Positions 9,606-17,598 of a stretch of DNA of 64,000 nt are shown here, in pieces. The DNA comes from Clostridiaceae bacterium. Lineage in GTDB: Bacteria; Bacillota; Clostridia; Peptostreptococcales; Natronincolaceae. Below the pieces are notes generated by a model. That model was not told the origin of the DNA. It searched no databases and worked only from the letters and a program-made list of their open reading frames with translations. Location: positions 97,166 to 161,165 of the forward strand of contig JAHDLO010000009.1 in assembly GCA_018432235.1 (NCBI GenBank). The letters are read 5' to 3'. How positions within the stretch are numbered: the first letter of the stretch is position 1; each line of letters opens with the position of its first letter. Both the position numbers and the translations under genes were made by a program.

Positions 9606-9890
9606 TTGGGTTTTCCAGAGACCTTTAAGGCCCTATCGGATTCCGTCAGGCGGGATATCCTGCTATCCCTTAAGGCAAATAAAAAAATGTCTGCCGGTGA
9701 AATAGCTGCAAAATATGATTTGTCAAATGCAACTGTATCCTATCATATATCGCAGCTTAAGAAGGCTGATTTGATTTTTGAAACAAAACACAAGCAGTTT
9801 ATCTATTATCAAATTAATATTTCGGTTTTTGAGGAGCTAATGCTATGGGTGGCTCAGTTTAAAGGAGATGATATTAATGAAAAAGAATAG
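9606..9890 (+). CDS. ArsR-family winged-helix repressor, SdpR-like
   Basis: 94 aa, TTG start at 9606 with GGAGGTGGTG 5 bases upstream. The fold is a compact ArsR winged helix: FKALSDSVRRDILLSL, then the recognition helix region SNATVSYHISQL and a wing. No CVC metal-binding motif is present, which fits the metal-independent SdpR/YvbA type. The next gene overlaps by 14 bases and encodes an SdpI-like membrane protein. In Bacillus subtilis the pair SdpR/SdpI senses and gives immunity to the SdpC toxin; here no sdpC is visible, so the trigger is unknown. Autoregulation is likely through the repeats at 9490 and 9557. Confidence 0.88.
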   Translation: MGFPETFKALSDSVRRDILLSLKANKKMSAGEIAAKYDLSNATVSYHISQLKKADLIFETKHKQFIYYQINISVFEELMLWVAQFKGDDINEKE

Positions 9891-10521
9891 GTTAGATGGT
9901 GACATCATTTTAGGCAGTCTAATATGTATTATTCCAATGCTTATAGGGATTGTTTTTTATAAGGATTTACCGGACACAATGGCGATTCACTTTTCTCAAA
10001 GTGGTGAAGCAAATGGCTTTGCCTCTAAGTATTTTATTGTTTTTATTATGCCTGTCTTATTTGCAGTCTTAAATATTATTGTTAACTTAGGCTTAAGAAG
10101 AAGGGATACAAAAGAACACTCTGCCAAAGGACTGCAGGCCTTAGGAAAATGGATTGTCCCCCCTGCTGCAGCTTTGACCATTTGCTTGACCTTCTATCAA
10201 AATCTTAAGCCAGAGGAAAACATAGTAAACAGCTTTATTTTAATTCTAATAGGGAGCATTCTCATTATTAGTGGCAATTATTTTCCTAAAAATCATCCTA
10301 ATTCAAGAGTAGGGATAAAGTTTCCGTGGCTTCTGAAGCATGAAGAGGCTTGGAATAAAACCCATAGACTCTCCAGTAGGCTTTGGATAATTGCCGGGTT
10401 GCTGCTGTTGATAACGCCATTTATAGGTGTAGGCGCTTATGCAGCAATTATAGCTGCCCTAATACTATCAGGTGTTCTGCCGTTGTTATATTCGCTGTAT
10501 GCTATACGGGACAAAAAGTAA
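9877..10521 (+). CDS. SdpI/DUF1648-family membrane protein
   Basis: 214 aa; ATG 9877 is preferred over ATG 9868 because GGAG lies 9 bases upstream. It has about six hydrophobic segments. The N-terminal stretch (GSLICIIPMLIGIVFYKDLP, followed by the HFSQSGEANG loop) is the DUF1648 pattern, and NSRVGIKFPW about two-thirds in is the SdpI signature. The family includes SdpI, the immunity and signal-transducing membrane protein that sequesters SdpR. It overlaps the regulator gene, so the two are translated together. Toxin immunity here is inferred from family and gene order only. Confidence 0.85.
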   Translation: MKKNRLDGDIILGSLICIIPMLIGIVFYKDLPDTMAIHFSQSGEANGFASKYFIVFIMPVLFAVLNIIVNLGLRRRDTKEHSAKGLQALGKWIVPPAAALTICLTFYQNLKPEENIVNSFILILIGSILIISGNYFPKNHPNSRVGIKFPWLLKHEEAWNKTHRLSSRLWIIAGLLLLITPFIGVGAYAAIIAALILSGVLPLLYSLYAIRDKK

Positions 10522-10541
10522 TCAGATGAGGAGTGATATTG

Positions 10542-11903
10542 GTGTTTAAAAGAGGCGTTCTAGTTTTATTGACCATTGCTTTTATTCTAGTATCGGTGAC
10601 CTCCTGCAGCAGTCGGACGGATTTTGACATACCTGCCTTAGAGGCAAAAGCGGAAGCATTGGTGGAAAACATGCTGGAGGGGAATTTTGAAGATGCGAGA
10701 GGTGATTTCAGCGATGATGTTCTTGCTGTGTTAACAGAAGATGTATTAAAGGAAGGCTGGGTTACAACAGTAGAGCCACTGGGAAGCTATGTGGGGCATA
10801 TGTCAACTGATCACAGGCTTGAGGGGAAGTATTGTATCATTAATGTCCTTTCACAATTTGAAGGGAATGGCGTTTTAGTAACTGCCACCTTTGATGCCAA
10901 TGGAAAAATAGCTGGTCTAAGAACTACCTATCAAGAGATAGGCAATTTAGAGACTAAAGCCGCATTAAATGAGATAGAAATCACTATTACCGGCGATGTG
11001 AATTATCCGCTGGCGGGAATACTGACAATGCCTGACAATGTGGATAAGCCGCCAGTAGTCATATTGGTTCATGGTTCCGGAGCATCAGATATGGATGAGA
11101 CCATTTCAGGAAATACACCCTTTAGGGATATTGCCTATGGATTGGCAGAAAGGGGTATTGCTTCCATACGCTATCATAAAAGGTTCTATAGCTATCCCCA
11201 GGCAGCATCAGAGCTGGGAAATAGTATTTCATTAGAGCAGGAGGTACTTGAGGATGTATATGCAGCTATTGAATTAGCTAAAACTGATAATAGAATAGAT
11301 ACAGAGGGCATATATCTGCTTGGCCACAGCCTTGGGGGTTCATTGGCACCGGCCATTGCCCACAAGCATCCGGAGCTGGCAGGCATAATTTCCATGGCAG
11401 GCACCCTCAGACCACTGTACGAGGTCTCCTATGATCAGGTCCAAGAAGCAGCTGAAGCCATGAGGCCTACCCTTTCAGACACAGATAAGAGTCTCTTAGA
11501 GGAACAGCTTAAGCAGATTGAAGGGGATGTTGAAATGCTTAGAAATATTCCTGCTACAATATCTGAGGATACAAGACTGTTGGATCTTCCTGTAAATTAT
11601 TGGCGTTCTCTGGGGCAGTATAACGGACTGAATTATATAGATCGCATAGCTATGCCGATTTTAGTCCTGCAGGGAGAGGCTGATTTTCAAGTATATCATG
11701 ATGTGGACTTTACACTTTGGCAGGAGAAGCTTACCGGAAGAGAAAATGTAGTTCTGAGGCTGTATCCGGGCTTAAATCACCTTATGATGCCAACACAAAA
11801 CAAACGGGATCTATCAGAGTATGTGGTTAAATCAAAGGTTTCTGAAGCGGTCATTGATGATATTGCAGTTTTTATCAATAATGGTAGTCCCTCGAAGCTA
11901 TAG
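10542..11903 (+). CDS. Lipoprotein alpha/beta hydrolase with N-terminal DUF3887-like domain
   Basis: 453 aa; GTG 10542 lies 8 bases after GAGGAG. A lipoprotein signal peptide ends in the lipobox VTSC (Cys22). Residues 30-140 look like a DUF3887 domain (small alpha+beta, found in front of secreted hydrolases). Residues 150-450 are an alpha/beta hydrolase: oxyanion motif HGSGASD, nucleophile Ser263 in GHSLGGS, acid probably Asp in GEADF, base His in GLNHLMMP. It is probably an extracellular membrane-tethered esterase or peptidase; the substrate is unknown. It starts 20 bases after the SdpI-like gene and may share its promoter. Confidence 0.85.
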   Translation: MFKRGVLVLLTIAFILVSVTSCSSRTDFDIPALEAKAEALVENMLEGNFEDARGDFSDDVLAVLTEDVLKEGWVTTVEPLGSYVGHMSTDHRLEGKYCIINVLSQFEGNGVLVTATFDANGKIAGLRTTYQEIGNLETKAALNEIEITITGDVNYPLAGILTMPDNVDKPPVVILVHGSGASDMDETISGNTPFRDIAYGLAERGIASIRYHKRFYSYPQAASELGNSISLEQEVLEDVYAAIELAKTDNRIDTEGIYLLGHSLGGSLAPAIAHKHPELAGIISMAGTLRPLYEVSYDQVQEAAEAMRPTLSDTDKSLLEEQLKQIEGDVEMLRNIPATISEDTRLLDLPVNYWRSLGQYNGLNYIDRIAMPILVLQGEADFQVYHDVDFTLWQEKLTGRENVVLRLYPGLNHLMMPTQNKRDLSEYVVKSKVSEAVIDDIAVFINNGSPSKL

Positions 11904-11942
11904 GCAAACCCGAGGATTTTTAACATATTGTCAACTTTGTAT

Positions 11943-11984
11943 TAAGGCTAAAAAAGGCACTGTGGTAGCCCCTTTTTAGCCTTA
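11943..11984. terminator. Bidirectional terminator between convergent genes
   Basis: The stem TAAGGCTAAAAAAGGC pairs with GCCCCTTTTTAGCCTTA. It lies between the hydrolase gene and the convergent NRDE gene and serves both strands. Confidence 0.8.
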
Positions 11985-11998
11985 TATCTATGTCATTT

Positions 11999-12760
11999 TC
12001 ACTCAATACTGAAGCTAAAATCAGAACAGACATACTCTCCACTTTTTTGGAGTTGCTTTTCATAAAATTCGACTTTGCCCTCATGGGTTATTAAAATCAC
12101 TGTTTTAAATTGAGTGCCATAATCAGGTGTATCAATATGAATAGAGGATAGCATTCGTTCTGTTTCTAAAGGTATGCCGGTTTCGGGAAGCTTGTCGTCG
12201 GCAGGAAGCTCTGTATCATCCAGTATTTGAAAGAGATTATCAATAGAAGGATTCCCCTTCAGCTCATGGCTAAAGCTGTTCTTTGCCTTGGTTACCTTAT
12301 ACCATGGCGTATCCAAGAGGGCATTGCTTAGACCATATACACCTTCAGTTAAAGGAATGATTTTATTTTCAATATTGGAATAAAACCAGAGCTCTGCCAT
12401 AATATTGCCCACCACCAAATTAAAGGGATTATATGCCATAGCTTTAAGCTGCAATGACGCCAGGTAGTCTGAGGGCTTCATGCTGCCAACGAGATAGTCC
12501 AGTGTCAGCATTCCCCTGGAAAGACCTCCCTCTATTTTTAGTGAAGGATTCCTGTAGTTGGTTAGAAAGGCAATTCTCCCTTTTTTTGTGATACCAGTCC
12601 AGGTACCTCCCTTTTCACAGTCCATACCCGCAAGAAGATCAGGGTGGCTTTTCCAAAAATGAGCCCCTAGAGAGGGGCGATTCTTAAACTCATCTCTGTT
12701 ACCTATAAAGATAAAGGCGTATTTAGGATGCACTTTATAGGCAAACAATAGTGTACACAT
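11999..12760 (-). CDS. NRDE-family protein (Ser/Thr-rich T10/TANGO2 superfamily)
   Basis: 253 aa. It begins MCTLLFAY and contains the family-defining NRDEF motif at about residues 22-26, followed by a conserved GGTWTGITKKGRIAFLTN segment. The N-terminal Cys2 after Met suggests an Ntn-type fold as in related NRDE proteins. Function in bacteria is unsettled; the eukaryotic homologue TANGO2 has been linked to heme or lipid handling. It is a single gene converging on the hydrolase operon and separated from it by a terminator. Confidence 0.85.
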   Translation of the reverse strand: MCTLLFAYKVHPKYAFIFIGNRDEFKNRPSLGAHFWKSHPDLLAGMDCEKGGTWTGITKKGRIAFLTNYRNPSLKIEGGLSRGMLTLDYLVGSMKPSDYLASLQLKAMAYNPFNLVVGNIMAELWFYSNIENKIIPLTEGVYGLSNALLDTPWYKVTKAKNSFSHELKGNPSIDNLFQILDDTELPADDKLPETGIPLETERMLSSIHIDTPDYGTQFKTVILITHEGKVEFYEKQLQKSGEYVCSDFSFSIE

Positions 12761-12883
12761 CTACTTCACCTCAATCATCAATTACTTTTTCATATGCTTG
12801 TCATGCTTTTTTATTTCATAGGTAAGTTCGTTTTTTCCTATGAAATGGGGGGTGTCCCCCCTTATTAAAATAAGTAGGATACA

Positions 12884-12948
12884 GCGGAGCGTCCAAAGGA
12901 ACACATGGGTTCCTTTGGAAAACAAACGTGACGAAGCCACTTTGTTTA
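12884..12948. repeat. Dispersed two-hairpin repeat, copy 1
   Basis: The first hairpin is CCAAAGGAAC with GTTCCTTTGG; the second pairs AAACAAACGTG with CACTTTGTTT. A diverged copy at 49765-49830 keeps the same order and the shared strings ATGGGTTC, GGAAAACAAAC and GCCAC. Confidence 0.6.
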
Positions 12949-13044
12949 TTATATACCATTCTTTAATTTTCTGCTCACAATAAATAATATGAAAAAATAT
13001 AGCCTAAAGATATAATGATGAAGAAGAAGGTTTTATTATAACTG

Positions 13045-13069
13045 TGTCGAATTTTGTAATTTATAGAAT
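13045..13069 (+). promoter_or_regulatory. Candidate Spo0A-controlled promoter
   Basis: TGTCGAA (13045-13051), the core Spo0A box, sits where a -35 box would be relative to TAGAAT (13064-13069). A 7-base match is expected several times by chance in 64 kb, so this is only suggestive. Confidence 0.35.
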
Positions 13070-13100
13070 ACTATGAAAATAGACTTTGTAGGGTGATGTT

Positions 13101-14225
13101 ATGAGGTTAGTTATTATCAATGACATTAAGTCTATGGGGGATACGCTTTCAAAAATGTTGAGTGAAATGCCCGCAGTGCAGGTGGAGGGTGTTTTTGATA
13201 ATAGTATCAGTGCTTATAATTTTTTAAAGGCTGAGCCCGTAGATATAATCATAATTGATATCAATATGCCAGGGGAGAATGGATTAACTTTTGTCAAGCA
13301 AATTAGGGAATTAATGCCCACAATAATAATCATTATAATATCCGCGACTTCTGATTATGCTTTAGAGGCTTTCGAGATATATGCTTTCGACTATATTGTT
13401 AAGCCTGTATCAAGGGTAAGGCTAGAAAAGACCATCAATCGTATTAGGGAAATATTAAATCTACTGTCAGACTGTAGATATTGCGGCATGAAATATCAGC
13501 TCTACGCTTATTGCTTAGGTGATTTTACATTAAGAAGCCCAACCGGGGAGGTAATACGGCTGCAATCCTCCAAAAGTGAAGAGTTAATGGCCTTTTTGAT
13601 TTATAATAAGGGTAAGGCGGTGGATAAATGGCGGATAATAGAGGAGCTATTTACAGAAATGCCCATATATAATGCAGAAACCTATTTGAATACCACAACA
13701 TATAAGCTAAGAAAATCTCTGGAGCCATATGGCATGAAGGATGCAGTCATATGCAGAAACGGTAGCTATAAAATTGATATGGATAAGATTTATGTGGATT
13801 TTTTAGATTTTAAGAATAGGATACGAGATTGTACGCCCATTGACATGAGCAATCTAAAGGAGGCACTTGAATTGGAAAATCTATATTCAGGGCAGCTGTT
13901 TGGTGATAAGGATTATTCATGGCTAAGGACAGACCGGGAAAGATTATTTCTGGCCTATTGGAGCTATGCAAAGCAGCTAAGTAAAAAGCTTGTGGAGTAT
14001 GGTAAGCATACGTTAGCTTTGGAGCTTTTAAAGAGAATAGAAGAGCATGACCCCTATGATGAGGAGGTAAATATCTTGTTGATGAGGGTCTATGCAGCGC
14101 TGAAGGACAGAATTTCAATGAAACGACAATATGAAAGGTATATCGGTCTGGTTCATCAGGAACTGGGTATTTTACCTGAGGATTCCTTTAAAAGATTTTA
14201 TGACGGACTTAGAGAATCCTTATGA
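13101..14225 (+). CDS. Response regulator, REC plus SARP/BTAD (second copy)
   Basis: 374 aa, ATG with AGGGTGATG upstream. Same length and architecture as the regulator at 2936: REC (1-120), SARP winged helix with NAETYLNTTTYKLRKSL, and BTAD helices. The phospho-acceptor Asp (IIIDINMPGENG) and the Lys (YIVKP) are kept. The acidic pair is Asn-Asp (VIINDIKS) and the switch Thr is Ser (IIISATSD), so phosphorylation may be weaker or the protein may signal differently. No kinase is adjacent; the kinases at 139 and 1573 are candidates. It is followed 42 bases later by a c-di-GMP-II aptamer. Confidence 0.88.
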   Translation: MRLVIINDIKSMGDTLSKMLSEMPAVQVEGVFDNSISAYNFLKAEPVDIIIIDINMPGENGLTFVKQIRELMPTIIIIIISATSDYALEAFEIYAFDYIVKPVSRVRLEKTINRIREILNLLSDCRYCGMKYQLYAYCLGDFTLRSPTGEVIRLQSSKSEELMAFLIYNKGKAVDKWRIIEELFTEMPIYNAETYLNTTTYKLRKSLEPYGMKDAVICRNGSYKIDMDKIYVDFLDFKNRIRDCTPIDMSNLKEALELENLYSGQLFGDKDYSWLRTDRERLFLAYWSYAKQLSKKLVEYGKHTLALELLKRIEEHDPYDEEVNILLMRVYAALKDRISMKRQYERYIGLVHQELGILPEDSFKRFYDGLRESL

Positions 14226-14267
14226 TTTGCATATAATTCAGGGGGTATATTTTAAAAATAGTATACA

Positions 14268-14339
14268 GTTGGAGGCATTGAGGAATTCTTGTTATCTGGG
14301 CACCTGAAGAATTCTTAGCCAGTGGTGCAACCGGCCAAC
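14268..14339 (+). ncRNA. Cyclic-di-GMP-II riboswitch aptamer
   Basis: The roughly 72-base element follows the known class II aptamer almost position by position: GGA at 14271, GAGGAAT, then TGGGCACC (14297-14304), a short hairpin arm, and GGTGCAACCGGCC (14324-14336). GCACC pairs with GGTGC, and the closing P1 helix is GTTGG (14268-14272) with CCAAC (14335-14339). The spacing from GGA to GGGCAC is the same 33 bases as I recall in the clostridial reference aptamer. The P1 3' strand overlaps the left arm of a terminator at 14336. It controls the ORF at 14426. Confidence 0.87.
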
Positions 14340-14370
14340 AATTAGTTAATAAGCTAATTGTTGTTTTTTT
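14336..14370 (+). terminator. Intrinsic terminator, expression platform of the riboswitch
   Basis: CAACAATTAG (14336-14345) pairs with CTAATTGTTG (14354-14363), followed by seven T. Four bases of the left arm are also the 3' strand of aptamer P1, so ligand binding should hinder the terminator and raise downstream expression (inference: an ON switch). Confidence 0.8.
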
Positions 14371-14425
14371 GCCCTAAAGCAGTAACAGCAATTTGCATAT
14401 AAAAATAAGGGGGTAGAGTGTTTTG

Positions 14426-14614
14426 ATGGAGATAACTAGTAACCATGAGCTGGAAAAGCTGAAGCTTTATTTGAATGAGCAAATTGCATTGTTAAGCAAG
14501 CCCTGTACAAGCAATGAACGATCGGAGACTACTAACATACTCATTAAGCATTATGAGGAGATCATAGAGAGCATAAATCAATGGAGAACTCAGGAGGGCG
14601 CTAAAACCATATAA
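14426..14614 (+). CDS. Small helical protein under the c-di-GMP riboswitch, possibly divergent Spo0E-like
   Basis: 62 aa; ATG 14426 (or TTG 14423) follows a GGGGG ribosome site at 14409-14413. It lies 56 bases after the riboswitch terminator and has no other promoter that I can see. Predicted structure is two amphipathic helices: LEKLKLYLNEQIALL and TTNILIKHYEEIIESINQW. Length and helix layout resemble short clostridial Spo0E-family proteins, but the SQELD signature is absent (IKHYEE at the matching position). So the assignment is a guess; it may only be a small regulatory protein of unknown function. Confidence 0.6.
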   Translation: MEITSNHELEKLKLYLNEQIALLSKPCTSNERSETTNILIKHYEEIIESINQWRTQEGAKTI

Positions 14615-14742
14615 AAAGCATAGCTTTAAATTTTTAACATAAAATGATTGATTTCATCACCTAAGAGTACTATCATTTAAATAAGCCAAATTAACCTAAA
14701 TATAATATTATTGGTATTATTAAAAGTACAGGAGGGGCAGCG

Positions 14743-15486
14743 GTGAAGGTACTAATCATATATGGCAGTGAAAGAAAGGGTGTTACCTATAATGCCGTTA
14801 AGATTCTGAAGGACACAATGCTGGCGGAGGGAGATGTCAGTTTTCAGGAGCTTTGGCTTCCAAGGGATTTACCAAAGTTTTGTCTAGGCTGCTTCAACTG
14901 CTTTTTAAAGGGAGAGGATAAATGTCCTCACTTCCAATATGTCGGTCCTATAGTAGAAACGATAGAGGCGGCTGATGGTATAGTAATGGCAAGCCCCGTA
15001 TATGGACTGAATGCTTCTGCAGCGATGAAGAATTTAATAGACCATTTATGCTATATGTGGGTCGTACATAGACCCAATAAGACCATGTTTTCAAAGGTGG
15101 GCTTTGCTATATCCACGACCGCTGGAGCAGGAACAAAGCACGCAAATAAAACCATGCTAAGGGCATTGAATTATATGGGAGTAAAAAGAGTCTTCAGTCA
15201 TGGCGCTGCACTTCAGGCCACCGCCCTGCATGAGATTAAGGACGAAAAGAGGATTAAGCTGGAGAAGGACATGAGGAAAAAAGCTAAGCGCTTCAGGCAG
15301 GAAATTCTCAAACGACATGCCTCCGCCAACAGGCTGTTTACTATGGCTTTGTTCTATGCCATGAGGGGCATGATAGGAAAATATGATGATGGCAATCGAG
15401 ATAAGGAGTACTGGAGGAGCAATGGCTGGTTAGAGAAGGAAAGGCCTTTTGTTAAACTGAAGAAAAAAATCAGGAGGAATGACTAA
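14743..15486 (+). CDS. Flavodoxin-fold NAD(P)H-dependent FMN reductase
   Basis: 247 aa, GTG start with CAGGAGGGG upstream. It begins with the phosphate-binding pattern of FMN reductases (LIIYGSERKGVTYNAV), followed by a C-x2-C pair (CLGCFNC) and a further Cys (KCPH), then SPVYGLNASAAMKNLIDH. These are marks of the NADPH-dependent FMN reductase/iron-sulfur flavoprotein group, in which Cys residues near the flavin may bind a cluster. The C-terminal part is basic and ends in a KKKIRR stretch. It is probably a cytoplasmic electron carrier or quinone/flavin reductase. The next ORF begins at the base after its stop codon. Confidence 0.82.
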   Translation: MKVLIIYGSERKGVTYNAVKILKDTMLAEGDVSFQELWLPRDLPKFCLGCFNCFLKGEDKCPHFQYVGPIVETIEAADGIVMASPVYGLNASAAMKNLIDHLCYMWVVHRPNKTMFSKVGFAISTTAGAGTKHANKTMLRALNYMGVKRVFSHGAALQATALHEIKDEKRIKLEKDMRKKAKRFRQEILKRHASANRLFTMALFYAMRGMIGKYDDGNRDKEYWRSNGWLEKERPFVKLKKKIRRND

Positions 15487-15777
15487 ATGGACAAAATAGG
15501 TGTTTTTATTAACTTAATGTTAACCCTTGTTTTATTTGCAATAATAAATTATAAGCTGCTGAGCCTTATAAAATACGAGAATCGTATATCAAAGCTAAGT
15601 GACGGAGCAAGGGCAGCGCTATCCGTCTTATTTCTTGGCGCAGGCTATTATTTAATTATGACCAGGTTTAATATCAGTAGTGAAATCGGAATCCCTGTCA
15701 GCATTACACTCTTTTTTAGCATGCTGTTTATTGCATTAGGAACTAAAACCTATAAGCGTAAGCCTAAAAAGCAATAG
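15487..15777 (+). CDS. Small membrane protein, unknown function
   Basis: 96 aa; its ATG follows directly on the TAA of the flavoprotein gene, and the ribosome site AGGAGG lies inside that gene. Three hydrophobic segments (about 5-24, 42-60, 68-86) and a basic tail (KTYKRKPKKQ) suggest a three-helix inner membrane protein with the tail inside. I do not recognise a family. Strict coupling suggests it works with the flavoprotein, perhaps as a membrane partner. Confidence 0.75.
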   Translation: MDKIGVFINLMLTLVLFAIINYKLLSLIKYENRISKLSDGARAALSVLFLGAGYYLIMTRFNISSEIGIPVSITLFFSMLFIALGTKTYKRKPKKQ

Positions 15778-15865
15778 AAAAATCTATAATCATTATGCCC
15801 TCATCGAAATTAAGTTCTTGCTGCTAGGCCTAAGTTTAAATCAGTCAAGGGCTAGTAAATAAAAT

Positions 15866-15912
15866 AGTGCAGCTCCTTTGAGTCCTAAAGGCTCAGGAGA
15901 CTGCACTTTTAA
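15866..15912. terminator. Terminator between convergent genes
   Basis: AGTGCAGCTCCTTTGAG pairs with CTCAGGAGACTGCACT, followed by TTTT. It serves the membrane protein gene and probably the convergent gene at 15921. Confidence 0.75.
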
Positions 15913-15920
15913 TATTACTT

Positions 15921-16232
15921 TTATTCTATTGTCATAATCCGCTTTAAATCCTCAGGAATTTCCTCTAGGCCTTGCTTTAGCCCCTCTGAACAAAAAGGAC
16001 AATAGTTTATCTCAATTGCCGCATAGGTGATATAGTCCTCATCGGCTGAGGCTTCGATATTCAACTCCCAAAAGGTCCCCTCCAGCTCCTTTGATATAAA
16101 GACCTTTTCGTAGTCCTCTTCTTCAATGGCATTGTCTGCCCTATATGCGGAATTATAGCGTTTAATCTCATCACATTCATGTACCTGTAACCAATTATCA
16201 TCAAGCTTTTTATAGGTGTTATTGTTTTCCAT
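15921..16232 (-). CDS. Small acidic protein with CPFC motif, unknown
   Basis: 103 aa, ATG preceded on the minus strand by AAGGAG. It is acidic and hydrophilic, with no membrane segment. A CPFC knuckle near residue 80 together with Cys and His residues at 18-19 (HEC) could bind zinc, but a second clear Cys pair is missing. I do not recognise a family. It stands alone between a terminator and the convergent end of the OmpR/HK pair. Confidence 0.7.
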   Translation of the reverse strand: MENNNTYKKLDDNWLQVHECDEIKRYNSAYRADNAIEEEDYEKVFISKELEGTFWELNIEASADEDYITYAAIEINYCPFCSEGLKQGLEEIPEDLKRIMTIE

Positions 16233-16332
16233 TTCTATTTCTCCTTATCCTATCAATTATTTTATTCATTACAGAAAATTGCATAATAAATATCAGCAGT
16301 ATGTTGGTACAAAGCAGAGTTTGTGCATTATA

Positions 16333-17598
16333 TTAATTTATAGGCAGCTCAATAATAAAGGTGGCACTTTTTTCCGGGATACTCTTTATAATAATTTTGC
16401 CTCTATGACTGTCTACTATCGCCTTAGCAATAGAGAGTCCAAGACCATAGCCCCCACTTTCCCTAGCCCTTGCCTGGTCTGCTCTATAGAATCTATCAAA
16501 TAGCTTATCCATATGCTCCTTAGGTATACCGTTACCGGTGTTTGTGACAGCAAGGCTGATGGTATTCATCTGCTTTTTCAGGGATATAGAAATCAATCCT
16601 TTAGGATTTGTGTACTTTATAGCATTATCTAGGAGTATCATTAATACCTGCTTCATTTGCTCGCTGTATCCCTTATAAATAATATTGGGTTCAATATCAT
16701 AGTCTAAGGAGATATTATTCTCAAAAATAATGGCCTCCATGGTCAAAATAAGATTTTCTACACATTCACTAAGATTGAAATCCGTAAAAACCAGCTTGTT
16801 CTCAGAGTAGTCCACATGGGCCAGGTATAATAAATCCTTTGTAAGCTTACTCATTCTCTCAGATTCTGACTTAATGTAATGCAGCCACTTTGCTTGGCTG
16901 TTGATACTATCCTCACCGTTGGCCAGCAGAACATCTACATTTGTATTAATTACGGCTAAAGGTGTCCTCAACTCATGGGAAGCATCTGAAACAAATTGCT
17001 TCTGCTTGTCAAAGGCTTCTTTTATCGGTTGTATAGCCCTATTGGCAAAGAAGCGGCTTATAAAATAGAGGCATACCAGCATGACGAGGCCCACAACTAA
17101 AAAGGTATACACCAGATTAGTTAAGATTGCCTGCCTTGAGGTTATGTCCACATATATGATCCTGTAGCCCACCGGGTGAAGCTGTAGGTTAAAGGCCCAA
17201 TACTTGTCAGCCAGCTTAAATTTACCGCTGCTTTCTTTAGATGCCAGCGCGGCATCCTTTGCTGCCTCATAGAATTCAGTCTGCATTTTAAACAGTGATA
17301 TGGCCAACGCTTCATGACCATTCAGATCTGTTAATATGGTAAAGGAGGCTGAGGGTTCAGGCTGGGAGGGGTTCAGATCATAATCTGAAAATAAGGGATT
17401 ATCTAACCCTGCCCATGGGTTTTTAGGTAATTCGACTGCGCTTCTGCCGGGTTCAGAAACCCGTTTCAATTCTTTCTCGATGTCCTGTTGAACATTGCCA
17501 TAGGTTATGATATATATGGTGCCGAAGGCTATAAGCATTAGCACCGATATCATTACCAGATTCAATAGAAGGAATTTATTCCTCAGCTGCTTGAACAT
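16333..17598 (-). CDS. Two-component sensor histidine kinase
   Basis: 421 aa. TM1 (about 9-31), an extracytoplasmic region (32-150), TM2 (155-180), a short linker, HisKA with SHELRTP (about residue 211), and HATPase with N box (LLDNAIKYT) and G2 (GYGLGLSIAKAIV). The DxGxG-type G1 box is altered to TNTGNGIP, as in a subset of classical EnvZ-type kinases. Its start codon is immediately next to the stop of the OmpR-type regulator, so the two form one operon and a cognate pair. The stimulus is not obvious from the sensor region. Confidence 0.92.
   Translation of the reverse strand: MFKQLRNKFLLLNLVMISVLMLIAFGTIYIITYGNVQQDIEKELKRVSEPGRSAVELPKNPWAGLDNPLFSDYDLNPSQPEPSASFTILTDLNGHEALAISLFKMQTEFYEAAKDAALASKESSGKFKLADKYWAFNLQLHPVGYRIIYVDITSRQAILTNLVYTFLVVGLVMLVCLYFISRFFANRAIQPIKEAFDKQKQFVSDASHELRTPLAVINTNVDVLLANGEDSINSQAKWLHYIKSESERMSKLTKDLLYLAHVDYSENKLVFTDFNLSECVENLILTMEAIIFENNISLDYDIEPNIIYKGYSEQMKQVLMILLDNAIKYTNPKGLISISLKKQMNTISLAVTNTGNGIPKEHMDKLFDRFYRADQARARESGGYGLGLSIAKAIVDSHRGKIIIKSIPEKSATFIIELPIN

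Larger units (their letters stand above)
12761..13100. other. Intergenic region with a dispersed repeat and possible Spo0A box
   Basis: 340 bases between divergent genes. It holds a G6/C6 palindrome at 12847-12861, a two-hairpin dispersed repeat at 12884-12948, and a TGTCGAA site at 13045-13051 near the next gene. No ORF with a credible start is seen. Confidence 0.6.

Noticed and set aside
11904..11912. GGCAAACC string like the start of a c-di-GMP-I (GEMM) aptamer
   Set aside because: The required GGGACGCAAAG block and tetraloop receptor do not follow; the string directly trails a stop codon and precedes a terminator.
12847..12861. G6/C6 palindrome as a terminator
   Set aside because: Loop of only three bases and no T run on either strand; it may belong to the neighbouring repeat instead.
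16216..16503. Plus-strand open frame of 95 codons
   Set aside because: It lies mostly antisense to the sensor kinase 3' end and the start of the 103-aa gene, and has no ribosome site.
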